From Pseudomonadota bacterium (GTDB lineage Bacteria > Pseudomonadota > Alphaproteobacteria > Acetobacterales > Acetobacteraceae): 34,815 nucleotides of DNA. The notes below the pieces were generated by a model that ran no database searches, was not told the origin of the DNA, and saw only the letters and a list, made by a program, of their open reading frames with translations. The stretch covers positions 1 through 34,815 of the forward strand of contig JAJZNE010000095.1 of assembly GCA_021847995.1 (NCBI GenBank), in the 5' to 3' direction. This document shows, in pieces, positions 24,080 to 31,750 of this stretch; the stretch's first letter is position 1; every line of letters begins with the position of its first letter. Made by a program: the position numbers and the translations under genes.

Positions 24080-24295
24080 CTATCCCGCCGCGAGTTCGCG
24101 CGTCGCGCGGATCGGCAGTTTCAGAACCTTGCAGAGTGCCGCGAGGTTTTCATCGCGCGGCCGGACGCGATCCGATTCCCAGAAATAGACCGCGGAGGTG
24201 CTGACACCAACCCGGTCCGCAACCTCCGAGACCGAAAGGCCGCGCTTGAGGCGCGTGGTGCGGAGCAGATCGGCGAATGGCGGTTTGCGGGGCAA
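24080..24295 (-). CDS. Small XRE-family HTH regulator
   Basis: A 71-residue protein that is almost only a Cro/C1-type helix-turn-helix: FADLLRTTRLKRGLSVSEVA, followed by DRVGVSTSAVYFWESDRVRP. The turn, the recognition helix and the following conserved Trp-Glu are intact. The start is a TTG at 24295, with CAGGAGA about 9 bases upstream; no ATG is available in frame before the HTH. It may regulate itself or the hypothetical gene on the other side of the 422-bp gap, which holds several palindromes. The downstream rlpA-like gene is 100 bp away and could be co-transcribed. Confidence 0.82.
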   Translation of the reverse strand: MPRKPPFADLLRTTRLKRGLSVSEVADRVGVSTSAVYFWESDRVRPRDENLAALCKVLKLPIRATRELAAG

Positions 24296-24363
24296 CGAAT
24301 GGTTCTCCTGCTGTCAAGCGATTCCTTTTTTAGTTTGGTGAGGATACCGCTTCGACGCAAGTC

Positions 24364-24408
24364 CTTCCGGCAAATCTGCGGAAGTTTCCTCCGCCTGTCG
24401 GGCGGAGG
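24364..24408. promoter_or_regulatory. Two tandem hairpins
   Basis: CTTCCG (24364-24369) pairs with CGGAAG (24379-24384). Three bases later CCTCCGCC (24388-24395) pairs with GGCGGAGG (24401-24408) around a 5-base loop. No T-run follows on either strand. The pair lies about 70 bp upstream of the XRE start, so it could be in its leader. Confidence 0.4.
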
Positions 24409-24646
24409 ATCGGTGGCCTCATGCGGGTCGGATGCGCGGGCGACACTTTGCCAGGATGGCACGCACGACTGATGAAGGCGCGATTGCCGTCGGAGCCATT
24501 TGCAAGCGCGCTTTCCATCGCACGTGCCGCGGGCGGGGAGTCAAATTTCCGGCAGATGGCGCTTGCGCACCGGGAACCATTCGCACTGACGGAACCTCCT
24601 ATCAGTGCCGGAGCTTTGGGAGATGTTCGGAGAATGAGAAAATATC

Positions 24647-24679
24647 TGTCAGCGATCGTCAGCACGTGCTAGACTGACA
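24647..24679. promoter_or_regulatory. Nested palindrome upstream of hypothetical gene
   Basis: TGTCAG (24647-24652) and CTGACA (24674-24679) flank the perfect 10-bp palindrome AGCACGTGCT (24661-24670). The whole lies 39 bp before the GTG start of the next gene, where an operator or activator site would be expected. It is a candidate target of the nearby XRE protein. Confidence 0.45.
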
Positions 24680-24717
24680 ACGAAACGCCGCGCATGACTA
24701 CTTGCGGGAGAGCAACA

Positions 24718-25116
24718 GTGTTCAGGAAGCCTCACCGGGATGATCTTCTGGTTCTCGGCGCCGACGAAGGGATTGCCGAATTTCCCAGCGCCGACGTGCT
24801 GTTCGCGATGGAATGGTCGGCGGTCGCGCCCGGCATCGGCGGCTGGACGGTGGCGGTGGATAACGAACAGCATTGCCGGCTGATCTCGGTCGTGCCGCCC
24901 GGCGCCGAACTGCCGACCTTCTTCGCCTATTGGAAGGGCAACGAGGTGGTGGTCGTCTGGCGCCGCCCATACGGCGAGCCCGAGACGATGGAAGTCGGCC
25001 GCTTCGCCAATCTGCGCGCCGCCGTGCTGTCGCTGTGCCCGCTGCACGGGGATGTGGTGCAGAGCATCAATGAGACCATGGAGACGCTCTACCCCCGTTC
25101 ATTGCGCCGGCGCTAG
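24718..25116 (+). CDS. Hypothetical protein
   Basis: I do not recognise this 132-residue soluble protein. It begins FRKPHRDDLLVLGADEGIAE and contains WSAVAPGIGGWTVAVDNEQH, FFAYWKGNEVVVVWRRPYGE and NLRAAVLSLCPLHGDVV, an alternating pattern that suggests a small alpha/beta fold. I chose the GTG at 24718, which has GGGAG 7 bases upstream; an ATG at 24694 lacks an RBS and would overlap a likely promoter. Codon usage is like that of its neighbours. It stands alone, 202 bp before the LacI-type regulator. Confidence 0.65.
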   Translation: MFRKPHRDDLLVLGADEGIAEFPSADVLFAMEWSAVAPGIGGWTVAVDNEQHCRLISVVPPGAELPTFFAYWKGNEVVVVWRRPYGEPETMEVGRFANLRAAVLSLCPLHGDVVQSINETMETLYPRSLRRR

Positions 25117-25256
25117 ACGGTCGCCGGCGCGCGCCGCCCCGTCCCTTTTGCGGTGCCCTCCGCATTGCGGCGCCGCGTGGCGCGGTGGCACACTTCATCG
25201 CCCATCATTCAGGCGGCAGCCAAACCTGTCCCACGCAGCATTGACGGCGAGCGGTA

Positions 25257-25264
25257 GAACGTTC
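25257..25264. promoter_or_regulatory. Candidate LacI-type operator core
   Basis: GAACGTTC is a perfect palindrome with the central CG typical of LacI/GalR-family operators. It lies about 55 bp before the LacI-type gene and 11 bp after a possible -35 (TTGACG, 25241-25246). It is suited to autoregulation of the regulator and the sugar genes behind it. Eight bases is short, so this is tentative. The rest of the 202-bp gap shows nothing I can name. Confidence 0.35.
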
Positions 25265-25318
25265 AATGAGCAATGACGATGGGGAGGCGCGGGTCGCATG
25301 GGTCCGCCGGGAGGCGCC

Positions 25319-26386
25319 ATGAGCAACGGGCTGCCTTCGATACGTTCGGTTGCTGAACGGGCCGGCGTATCTACGGCAACGGTTTCCAACGTTCTGAACG
25401 CGCGCCGGAGCGTCGCGCCGGAACTGGCCGCGCGCGTGCGCGCTGCGGTGGCGGAACTCGGTTACATCGCCGATCTCGGCGCCGCCCGCCTGCGCTCCCG
25501 CCGTTCGCGCATCGCCGGGCTGGTGGTGCCCGACATCGCCAATCCGTTCTTCGGCACGCTCGCTGCGGTGGTGGAGGATGCGGCGCGGCGGGACGGTTAC
25601 GATCTTCTCATTGTCTCCAGCGAAGACGATCCGGCGGAGGAAGCGACACGCCTGCGCACCCTGCTGACATGGCGGCCGGCCGGGATCATCGTGGTTGCGG
25701 CGGGCGAGTCGCTGCCGCTGCGGCCGCAGGCGGAAGCGGCCGGCGTGGCGCTGGTCGCGGCCGACCGCATTCCCGCCGGCCCGCCGCTCGATGTCGTTGC
25801 CGTGGACAACCGCACCGCGTCGGCCGCGGTGCTGCGGCATCTGCTGAAAGGCGGCCGGCGGCATATCCTTGTCGTCGCGGCGCGGCGTGCCATCAGCAAC
25901 GTCGCCGAGCGCCTGGCGGCGGCGCAGGCGGAGGCCGACGCCGCCGGCGCGTTGCTGGAAGTGGTCGAGGCCGGCTTTACCCTTGCCGACAGCCGTGCCT
26001 GCCTCGCCCACCGTCTCGCGGCCGGGCCGAGGCCGGATGCGCTGTTCACGCTCAATAACGTTGCCACGCTGGCGGCACTCCGGACGCTGAGCGAAGCAGG
26101 GCTGCACGTGCCGGAGGAGGTGGCACTGGTCGGCTTCGATGACCCCGACTGGGCATGCGTCGCCGCCCCGCCGGTCAGCGCGGTGAGCCAGCCGGTTGCG
26201 GCCCTCGGACGCGCCGCGTGGGCACAGCTTGCCGCGCGGATCGGCGGCGACACGGCGCCACCGCGCGAACTGCGCCTCGCCTGCACGCTGGAGATCCGCG
26301 GCTCCAGTGCGCCGCGCGTGCCTGCCGGCGCGTCCCGCGGCGGGGGAGCGGCGATGGCGGCTACGCTGCGGCCCATTTTGTCCTGA
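25319..26386 (+). CDS. LacI-family transcriptional regulator
   Basis: A 355-residue repressor-type regulator. The N-terminal DNA-binding domain is IRSVAERAGVSTATVSNVLN, followed by the hinge region. The sugar-binding domain has IAGLVVPDIANPFFGTLAAV, then GIIVVAAGES, VALVAADRIPAG and PEEVALVGFDDPDWACVAAP, all standard for the family. The ATG at 25319 fits the usual N-terminus; an in-frame ATG at 25298 is also possible. It is followed 21 bp later by the epimerase gene and the kinases and aldolase, so it is the likely local regulator, responding to a sugar or sugar phosphate of that pathway. Confidence 0.93.
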   Translation: MSNGLPSIRSVAERAGVSTATVSNVLNARRSVAPELAARVRAAVAELGYIADLGAARLRSRRSRIAGLVVPDIANPFFGTLAAVVEDAARRDGYDLLIVSSEDDPAEEATRLRTLLTWRPAGIIVVAAGESLPLRPQAEAAGVALVAADRIPAGPPLDVVAVDNRTASAAVLRHLLKGGRRHILVVAARRAISNVAERLAAAQAEADAAGALLEVVEAGFTLADSRACLAHRLAAGPRPDALFTLNNVATLAALRTLSEAGLHVPEEVALVGFDDPDWACVAAPPVSAVSQPVAALGRAAWAQLAARIGGDTAPPRELRLACTLEIRGSSAPRVPAGASRGGGAAMAATLRPILS

Positions 26387-26407
26387 CGGACATGGAGGAA
26401 AGCCGGC

Positions 26408-27259
26408 ATGGCCCGCATCGGCATGCATTTCAGCCTGTGGTCGGCCACCTGGACCGAAGCGAGCGCGGAGGCGGCGGTGCCGGAGGCAGCCCGCTATGGG
26501 TTGCAGGTGATCGAAATCCCCCTGCTGGCGCCGGAGCGGATCGCGGTTGCCCATGCACGCGATCTGCTCGCTGCGCACGGGATCGCGCCGTCCGCCTCGC
26601 TCTGTCTGCCGCCCGACCGGCTGGCGACGCAGGATCCGGCGGCGGCGCGCGACGTGCTGCTCGCGGCGATCGAGGTGGCGCATGCGCTCGGCTGCACCTT
26701 CCTCGGCGGCGTCACCTATTCCGCGCTCGGCCACCGGAGCGGGGCGCCGCCGACGGCGAAGGAATACGACGCGATCGTCGCGGCCCTGCAACCGGCGGCG
26801 CGGGCCGCGCGGGCGCGCGGCATGCTGCTCGGCCTGGAACCCTGCAACCGCTATGAGACGCATCTGCTGAACACGGCGTCCCAGACGCTCGCCTTGCTGG
26901 ATCGCATCGGCGAGGCCAACGCCTGCGTGCATCTCGACACCTATCACATGAACATCGAGGAGAAGGGGATCGGTGCCGCGTTCCGGCTGGCCGGCGCCCG
27001 CGCGCCCTATATCCATCTTTCGGAATCCGACCGCGGCGTGCCCGGCAGCGGCACGATCGACTGGGAGGATGCCTTTGCCGCCCTCGCCGAGATCGGCTTT
27101 TCCGGCGACCTGGTGGTGGAAAGCTTCGTCACCCTGCCGCCGGAGATCGCCGCCGCGCTGTGCGTCTGGCGGCCGGTGGCGGAGGACCGCTATGCGGTGC
27201 TGGACCAGGGCCTCGCCCATCTGCGCCGACTGGCGCTGAAACACCGGCTGATCGGATGA
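26408..27259 (+). CDS. Ketose 3-epimerase-like sugar isomerase
   Basis: A 283-residue TIM-barrel enzyme of the D-tagatose/D-psicose 3-epimerase family, which epimerises free ketoses at C3 using Mn or Co. All four metal ligands are visible: E144 (LGLEPCNRYETHLLNT), D177 (VHLDTYHMNIEE), H203 (YIHLSESDRGVPGSG) and E238 (LVVESF). Each is offset by exactly 8 from the known ligands of the Pseudomonas cichorii enzyme (E152, D185, H211, E246), which supports the subfamily. The ATG at 26408 follows GGAGGAAAG. The stop is 1 bp before the xylulokinase gene. It probably supplies a ketose to one of the two kinases. The exact sugar is not readable from sequence. Confidence 0.87.
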   Translation: MARIGMHFSLWSATWTEASAEAAVPEAARYGLQVIEIPLLAPERIAVAHARDLLAAHGIAPSASLCLPPDRLATQDPAAARDVLLAAIEVAHALGCTFLGGVTYSALGHRSGAPPTAKEYDAIVAALQPAARAARARGMLLGLEPCNRYETHLLNTASQTLALLDRIGEANACVHLDTYHMNIEEKGIGAAFRLAGARAPYIHLSESDRGVPGSGTIDWEDAFAALAEIGFSGDLVVESFVTLPPEIAAALCVWRPVAEDRYAVLDQGLAHLRRLALKHRLIG

Positions 27260-27260
27260 C

Positions 27261-28730
27261 ATGAGCTGCTTTCTCGGCCTCGATCTGGGCACTTCGGCGG
27301 TCAAGGCGCTGATCGTCGACGAGACGGAGCGTGTGCAGGCCGAGGCCGAGGAGAAACTGCCAACCGAGCATCCGGCACCGCTCGCCTCCGAACAGGATCC
27401 GAACGCCTGGTGGCGTGCGGTGCAGGCGGCGCTGACGCGGCTGCACCGGGAGGCGCCGGCGGCGATGGCGGCGGTGGATGCGATCGGGCTGGCCGGCCAG
27501 ATGCATGCCGCCGTGCTGCTCGACGCGGCGGACCGGCCGGTGCGGCCGGCGATGCTGTGGAACGACGGCCGCGCCCATGCCGAGGCCGCGGCGTTGCAGC
27601 GCCTCGGCGACGATCTGGCGGCGGAACTGGGGGTGCGGGCGCTGGCCGGGTTCACCGGGCCGAAACTGATGTGGCTCGCGCGGCACGAGCCGGCGGCACT
27701 TGGCCGGGCGTGCGCGCTGCTGCTGCCGAAGGATCTGATCCGTCTGCACCTGACCGGTGAGCGTGCCACCGATCCCTCCGATGCCGCCGGTACCTGGCTG
27801 CTCGACGAGGCGAAGCGGAGCTGGAGCGCGCGGGCGATCGCCGCGGTGGGTCTCGATCCTGCCCTGCTGCCGCCGATCGTGGAAGGCTCGGCGCCGTGCG
27901 GAACGGTGCGACCGGAGATCGCGGCGCGCTTCGGCCTGCGTCCCGGTGTCGTGGTGGCGGCGGGCGGTGGCGATACCATGGTGGGGGGTGTCGGCATCGG
28001 TGCGGTGGAGGAAGGGGGCGCGTTCGTCGGCCTGTCCACCTCCGCGCAACTGTTCGTCGCCGCTGCCGCGCACCGGCCGGCGCCGGCGCAACTCGTGCAT
28101 GCTTTCTGCCACGCGGTGCCGGGGCGCTGGTGCCAGATGGCGGCGATGCTGAACGGGGCCGGCGTGCTGGCGGCGTTTGCCCGTGTGCTCGGCGACGCCG
28201 ACATCGCGGCGCTGCTTGCCGAGGCGGAGGCGCGGTTCGCCGGGCCGGGAAGGCTGCTGGTGCTGCCCTATCTGTCGGGCGAGCGGACGCCGCACGATGA
28301 TCCGCACGCGCGCGGCGTGGTGTTCGGCCTCACCGCCGATACCACGCGGGCCGATCTCGTGCAGGCCGCGCTGGAGGGGGTTGCCTTCAGCTTCGCCGAT
28401 GCCCGTGATGCGCTGGCCGCGGGCGGCACGCGCATTGCTGCCGCCGGCATCGTCGGCGGCGGCGCGCGCAGCGCGTTCTGGGCGCGGCTGATCGCGAGCG
28501 TGCTCGGCATGCCGCTCAACATCTATGCCGGCGGTGCGCGCGGCCCGGCCTTCGGTGCGGCGCGGCTGGCGCGCCTCGCGCGCGGGCGGGACGATCCGGC
28601 TGCCGTGCTGGTGACGCCGCCGGTGCAGCGGGTGATCGTGCCGGATCCGGCACTCGCCGATGCCTACGCCCCGCGCATCGCCGCCTTCCGCCGACTCTAT
28701 CGCGCGCTGCGGCCGGAATTCGCGACATGA
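27261..28730 (+). CDS. xylB: Xylulokinase-like FGGY sugar kinase
   Basis: A 489-residue FGGY kinase that would phosphorylate a ketose, most likely D-xylulose, with ATP. The first ATPase loop is FLGLDLGTSAVKALIVDE. The substrate motif GLAGQMHAAVLLDAADRPVR followed by PAMLWNDGR is the xylulokinase signature. VAAGGGDTMVGGVGIG carries the catalytic aspartate region, and IVGGGARSAFWARLIASVLG is the C-terminal adenosine loop. Length is usual for XylB. The start is 1 bp after the epimerase stop, and the end overlaps the next kinase gene by 4 bp. No xylose isomerase lies in the window, so the substrate might come from the epimerase or from a polyol dehydrogenase elsewhere. Confidence 0.9.
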   Translation: MSCFLGLDLGTSAVKALIVDETERVQAEAEEKLPTEHPAPLASEQDPNAWWRAVQAALTRLHREAPAAMAAVDAIGLAGQMHAAVLLDAADRPVRPAMLWNDGRAHAEAAALQRLGDDLAAELGVRALAGFTGPKLMWLARHEPAALGRACALLLPKDLIRLHLTGERATDPSDAAGTWLLDEAKRSWSARAIAAVGLDPALLPPIVEGSAPCGTVRPEIAARFGLRPGVVVAAGGGDTMVGGVGIGAVEEGGAFVGLSTSAQLFVAAAAHRPAPAQLVHAFCHAVPGRWCQMAAMLNGAGVLAAFARVLGDADIAALLAEAEARFAGPGRLLVLPYLSGERTPHDDPHARGVVFGLTADTTRADLVQAALEGVAFSFADARDALAAGGTRIAAAGIVGGGARSAFWARLIASVLGMPLNIYAGGARGPAFGAARLARLARGRDDPAAVLVTPPVQRVIVPDPALADAYAPRIAAFRRLYRALRPEFAT

Positions 28731-30124
28731 GCGCGATCGCCGTGCTCGACATCGGCAAGACCAACGTCAAGCTCTCGATCGCCGATGCGGCGGGGAAGGT
28801 GCGGGAGACGCTGAGCACCCCGAACGCGGCCCTGGAGCCGCCGCCCTATCGCCATCACGACCTCGCCGCGCTGGAAGCGTGGCTGCTCGACGGATTGTCG
28901 GCGCTCAGCCGCCGCCATGCCGTGGCGGCAATCGTACCGGTCGGCCACGGCTCTGCCGGCGTGCTGGTGGACGCGGCCGGGCCGGTGCTGCCGATGGTCG
29001 ATTACGAGGCCGACGCACCCGCGGAGATCACGGCGCTGTACCGCACGCTCGCGGGAGATTTTCGCGCCCGCGGCAGTGCCATTATGCTCGGCGCCTCGCA
29101 TCTCGCGCGACAGATGCTGTGGCAGGAACGGGCGTGGCCGGAGGCATTCGCGCGGGCGCAGCATCTGCTCGGCCTGCCGCAATACTGGGCATGGCGCCTG
29201 AGTGGCGTCGCGGCGTCGGAAGTGACCGTGCTCGGGGCGCAATCGCATCTCTGGGCGGTGCGCGACGGCAGCTTCGCCCCGATCGTCACGGCGCGCGGCT
29301 GGCAGCGTCTGCTGCCGCCGCTGATGCCGGCGTGGGCCGCGCTCGGCACGCTGCGGCCGGACATTGCCGCGCGCACCGGGCTTGCGCCGCAGACCAGGGT
29401 GCTGTGCGGCGGTCATGACAGCAGCCTCAATTTCTACCGCTATCAGGCGGCCGGCCTGAGCGGTCTCACGGTCGTCTCCACCGGCACCTGGATTGTGGCG
29501 CTGAGCGATGCCGCCGATCCGGAGGCGCTTGATGAGGCGCGCGGCATGACCTGCAACGCCGACCCTGCGGGCCGCCCGCTTGCCGGCGTGCTTGGCATGG
29601 GCGGGCGTGAATTCGCCCTTATTGCCGGCGCGCAGCCCGCGGGGGCGCAGGGCGATCCGGCGGTGGTGGCGCGGCTGGTGGCCCGCGGCACGCTGGCGCT
29701 GCCGTTCTTCAGCGAAGACGACGCGCTGCTGCCGGGGCGGGCGCGGCAGGGCTGCGTGCGCGGGCCGCCACCGCAGGATGCGGCGGAGCGGCGGGCGCTT
29801 GCCCTGCTGGCGACGGCGCTGCTCACCGATCTGATGCTGGACGCACTCGGCAACACCGGCCGCGTGGTGCTGGACGGCAGTTTTATTGCCGATCCGCTGT
29901 TTGCCGCCCTGGTCGCGGGGTTCCGGCCGGCGCGCGAAGTGCGTTTCAATGCGGAGATCGACGGGGTGGCGGCCGGCGCGGCGCTGCTTGCCGGGCACGC
30001 GACGCGCGACCGTCCGGCGCCGCTTTCGCTCGGCGTGCCGGCGCGGCTGGACATGCCGGCGCTGGCCACCTATCGCGCCGCCTGGCGCGCCCACGCCGCC
30101 CCTGGAACGGAGCAAGCCCGATGA
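28727..30124 (+). CDS. FGGY-family carbohydrate kinase (fuculokinase/rhamnulokinase-like)
   Basis: A 465-residue kinase distinct from the xylulokinase next to it. The N-terminal loop AVLDIGKTNVKLSIAD with DIGKTN is typical of the L-fuculose/L-rhamnulose kinase branch. HGSAGVLVDAAGPVLPMVDY replaces the GQMH motif. CGGHDSSLNFYRYQAAGL and VVSTGTWIVALS are the central ATPase elements, and the segment VVLDGSFIADPLFAAL is near the C-terminus. It overlaps both neighbours by 4 bp. Its partner downstream is a class II aldolase, as in L-fuculose or D-ribulose/L-rhamnulose routes, where kinase and aldolase act in sequence. Confidence 0.87.
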   Translation: MSAIAVLDIGKTNVKLSIADAAGKVRETLSTPNAALEPPPYRHHDLAALEAWLLDGLSALSRRHAVAAIVPVGHGSAGVLVDAAGPVLPMVDYEADAPAEITALYRTLAGDFRARGSAIMLGASHLARQMLWQERAWPEAFARAQHLLGLPQYWAWRLSGVAASEVTVLGAQSHLWAVRDGSFAPIVTARGWQRLLPPLMPAWAALGTLRPDIAARTGLAPQTRVLCGGHDSSLNFYRYQAAGLSGLTVVSTGTWIVALSDAADPEALDEARGMTCNADPAGRPLAGVLGMGGREFALIAGAQPAGAQGDPAVVARLVARGTLALPFFSEDDALLPGRARQGCVRGPPPQDAAERRALALLATALLTDLMLDALGNTGRVVLDGSFIADPLFAALVAGFRPAREVRFNAEIDGVAAGAALLAGHATRDRPAPLSLGVPARLDMPALATYRAAWRAHAAPGTEQAR

Positions 30125-30849
30125 CCCAGCCCGATGAACGCGCACTGCGGCGCGAAATGGTGGAGACCTGCCGGCGCATGAACGCCTCCGGCATCAATCA
30201 GGGCACCGCGGGCAATCTTTCCGTGCGCTGCGGCAAGGAATTCCTGATCACCCCGTCGTCGCTGCCGTATGATGAGATGAAGCCGTCCGATATCATGAAG
30301 ATGGGATATGATGGCACGTTCGAGGGCAAGCACCGTCCGTCCTCGGAATGGCGCTTCCACCGCGATATTCTGCGTGAGCGGCAGGATATCAGCGCGGTGC
30401 TGCACTGTCATTCGGTCTATGCCACGACGCTTGCCGTCCATCACCGCAGCATGCCGGCGTTCCACTACATGATCGCGGTCGCCGGCGGGACCACCATCCG
30501 CTGTTCCCGCTATGCGACGTTCGGCACGCAGGCGCTTTCGGATGCGGCGCTGGAGGCGTTGCAGGACCGGCGCGCCTGCCTGCTCGGCCAGCACGGACAG
30601 ATTGCGCTCGGCACCACCATGGCCGGCGCGCTGTGGCTCGCGGTCGAGGTGGAAACGCTGGCGCGCATGTATGTCCAGGCCCTGCCGCTCGGCGAGCCGC
30701 CGGTGCTGGACGACGCCGAGATGGGCCGGGTGAGCGCGCAGATGCAGCGCATGAGCTACGGCCAGATGCCGGATGCCGACGGAACCAACGACATGGCCAG
30801 GCCGAAGGCGGCGATGGCGCGCGCAAAGCCGGGCAAACCCGCCCGTTGA
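30121..30849 (+). CDS. Class II aldolase (L-fuculose-phosphate aldolase-like)
   Basis: A 242-residue zinc aldolase of the FucA/AraD/adducin family. The zinc ligands are H95 and H97 (AVLHCHSVYATT) and H158 (LLGQHGQIALG), with the catalytic acid E76 (PSSEWRFHRDI). GTAGNLSVR and ITPSSLPYDEM bind phosphate in the family. It would cleave a ketose-1-phosphate to dihydroxyacetone phosphate and an aldehyde, completing the kinase-aldolase route. The start overlaps the kinase stop (ATGA). The C-terminus has a basic tail (RPKAAMARAKPGKPAR) not usual for FucA. A decarboxylating member of the same family (such as for 3-oxo-tetronate phosphates) cannot be excluded. Confidence 0.87.
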   Translation: MTQPDERALRREMVETCRRMNASGINQGTAGNLSVRCGKEFLITPSSLPYDEMKPSDIMKMGYDGTFEGKHRPSSEWRFHRDILRERQDISAVLHCHSVYATTLAVHHRSMPAFHYMIAVAGGTTIRCSRYATFGTQALSDAALEALQDRRACLLGQHGQIALGTTMAGALWLAVEVETLARMYVQALPLGEPPVLDDAEMGRVSAQMQRMSYGQMPDADGTNDMARPKAAMARAKPGKPAR

Positions 30850-30867
30850 CAGACCGGCCGGACCCGG

Positions 30868-30893
30868 CGGATCATACGTATGCAAATGATCCG
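30868..30893. promoter_or_regulatory. Nested palindrome in leader of the Mo-hydroxylase operon
   Basis: CGGATCAT (30868-30875) pairs with ATGATCCG (30886-30893) around a 10-base loop. Inside it, CATACGTATG (30873-30882) is a separate perfect palindrome. The element ends 11 bp before the start codon and abuts the RBS (GGGAGCGG). It could be an operator, resembling GntR-type ATACGTAT sites, or an RNA hairpin controlling translation. Confidence 0.6.
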
Positions 30894-30904
30894 GGAGCGG
30901 GTTC

Positions 30905-31750
30905 ATGGGCCTCTATCTGCGTCCGACCTCGCTTGACGCGGCCCTTGCCCATCTGGCGGCTGGGCCGCGCACGATTCTGGCCGGAGGGACCGACCATTTT
31001 CCCGCGCGCGTGGTCGGCACGCCGGAGGAGGATATCCTCGACATCACCGCACTGCCCGATCTGCGTGCCATTCAGGTTGAAGGCGGTCACGTCATCCTGC
31101 CCTGCCTCGCCACCTGGAGCGATCTGCTCGCGGCGCCGCTGCCCGCGGCCTTTGACGGGCTGAAACAGGCGGCGCGGCAGGTGGGCGGCGCGCAGGTGCA
31201 GAACGCCGCGACCGTGCTCGGCAATGTCTGCAACGCGAGTCCGGCGGCCGACGGCATTCCCTGCCTGCTGGCGCTCGATGCCGAGGTGGATCTCGTCTCC
31301 GTCGCCGGGTGGCGGACGCTGAAGCTCACCGATTTCGTCCGCGGCCCGCGCCGGACGGCGCGGCGGGCGGAGGAACTGGCCGTCGCACTGCGCATCCCGA
31401 TGCCCGATGCGACGACGCGCAGCACGTTCCTCAAGCTCGGTGCCCGTCGCTATCTGGTCATTTCCATCGTCATGGTTGCCGCGGTCGCCTCGTTCGATGC
31501 GGCGGGGCGGATCGGGCGGGCGGGCATCGCGGTCGGTGCCTGCTCGCCGGTCGCGCAACGACTCCCGGCGCTGGAGGCGGCGCTGGCCGGCGCGCGGCCC
31601 GACCCGGAACTGGTGCGGCCGGAGCATCTGGCGATGCTTGCGCCGATCGACGACGTGCGCGCGACCGCGGCCTATCGCCATGCAGCGGCGCTGGAGCTGG
31701 TGCGGCGGTCGGTCGCCTTGCTGGCGGCGCCGGAGGCGCTGGCGGCATGA
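30905..31750 (+). CDS. Molybdenum hydroxylase FAD-binding subunit
   Basis: A 281-residue medium subunit of the xanthine dehydrogenase/CO dehydrogenase family. It carries the FAD that passes electrons from the 2Fe-2S clusters. FAD motifs are TILAGGTDHFPARV (near residue 25) and ATVLGNVCNASPAADGIPCL (near residue 102; the usual form is T-GGN...SPA.D..P). The C-terminal domain follows from about residue 165. The change from GGN to LGN in the second motif is a small oddity. The gene overlaps the next one (ATGA), which encodes the 2Fe-2S and Mo parts, so the enzyme has a two-gene layout. The 55-bp gap upstream contains a nested palindrome. Confidence 0.9.
   Translation: MGLYLRPTSLDAALAHLAAGPRTILAGGTDHFPARVVGTPEEDILDITALPDLRAIQVEGGHVILPCLATWSDLLAAPLPAAFDGLKQAARQVGGAQVQNAATVLGNVCNASPAADGIPCLLALDAEVDLVSVAGWRTLKLTDFVRGPRRTARRAEELAVALRIPMPDATTRSTFLKLGARRYLVISIVMVAAVASFDAAGRIGRAGIAVGACSPVAQRLPALEAALAGARPDPELVRPEHLAMLAPIDDVRATAAYRHAAALELVRRSVALLAAPEALAA

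Larger units (their letters stand above)
24296..24717. other. Palindrome-rich intergenic region, no convincing gene
   Basis: This 422-bp gap between the divergent XRE and hypothetical genes is less GC-rich than its surroundings. It holds two tandem hairpins (24364-24408), a small repeat TGCCA-GGA-TGGCA (24449-24461) and a nested palindrome near its right end (24647-24679). Short frames of 80-110 codons exist on both strands but lack RBSs, and their composition is not protein-like. A small RNA could be encoded here, but I cannot show it. Confidence 0.5.

Noticed and set aside
24330..24677. Small frames on both strands of the XRE intergenic gap
   Set aside because: They have no RBS and no protein-like composition, and they overlap palindromes.
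25205..28204. 999-codon open frame on the minus strand under the regulator, epimerase and xylulokinase genes
   Set aside because: It is low-complexity Ala/Arg/Ser with no domain, and three certain genes occupy the other strand.
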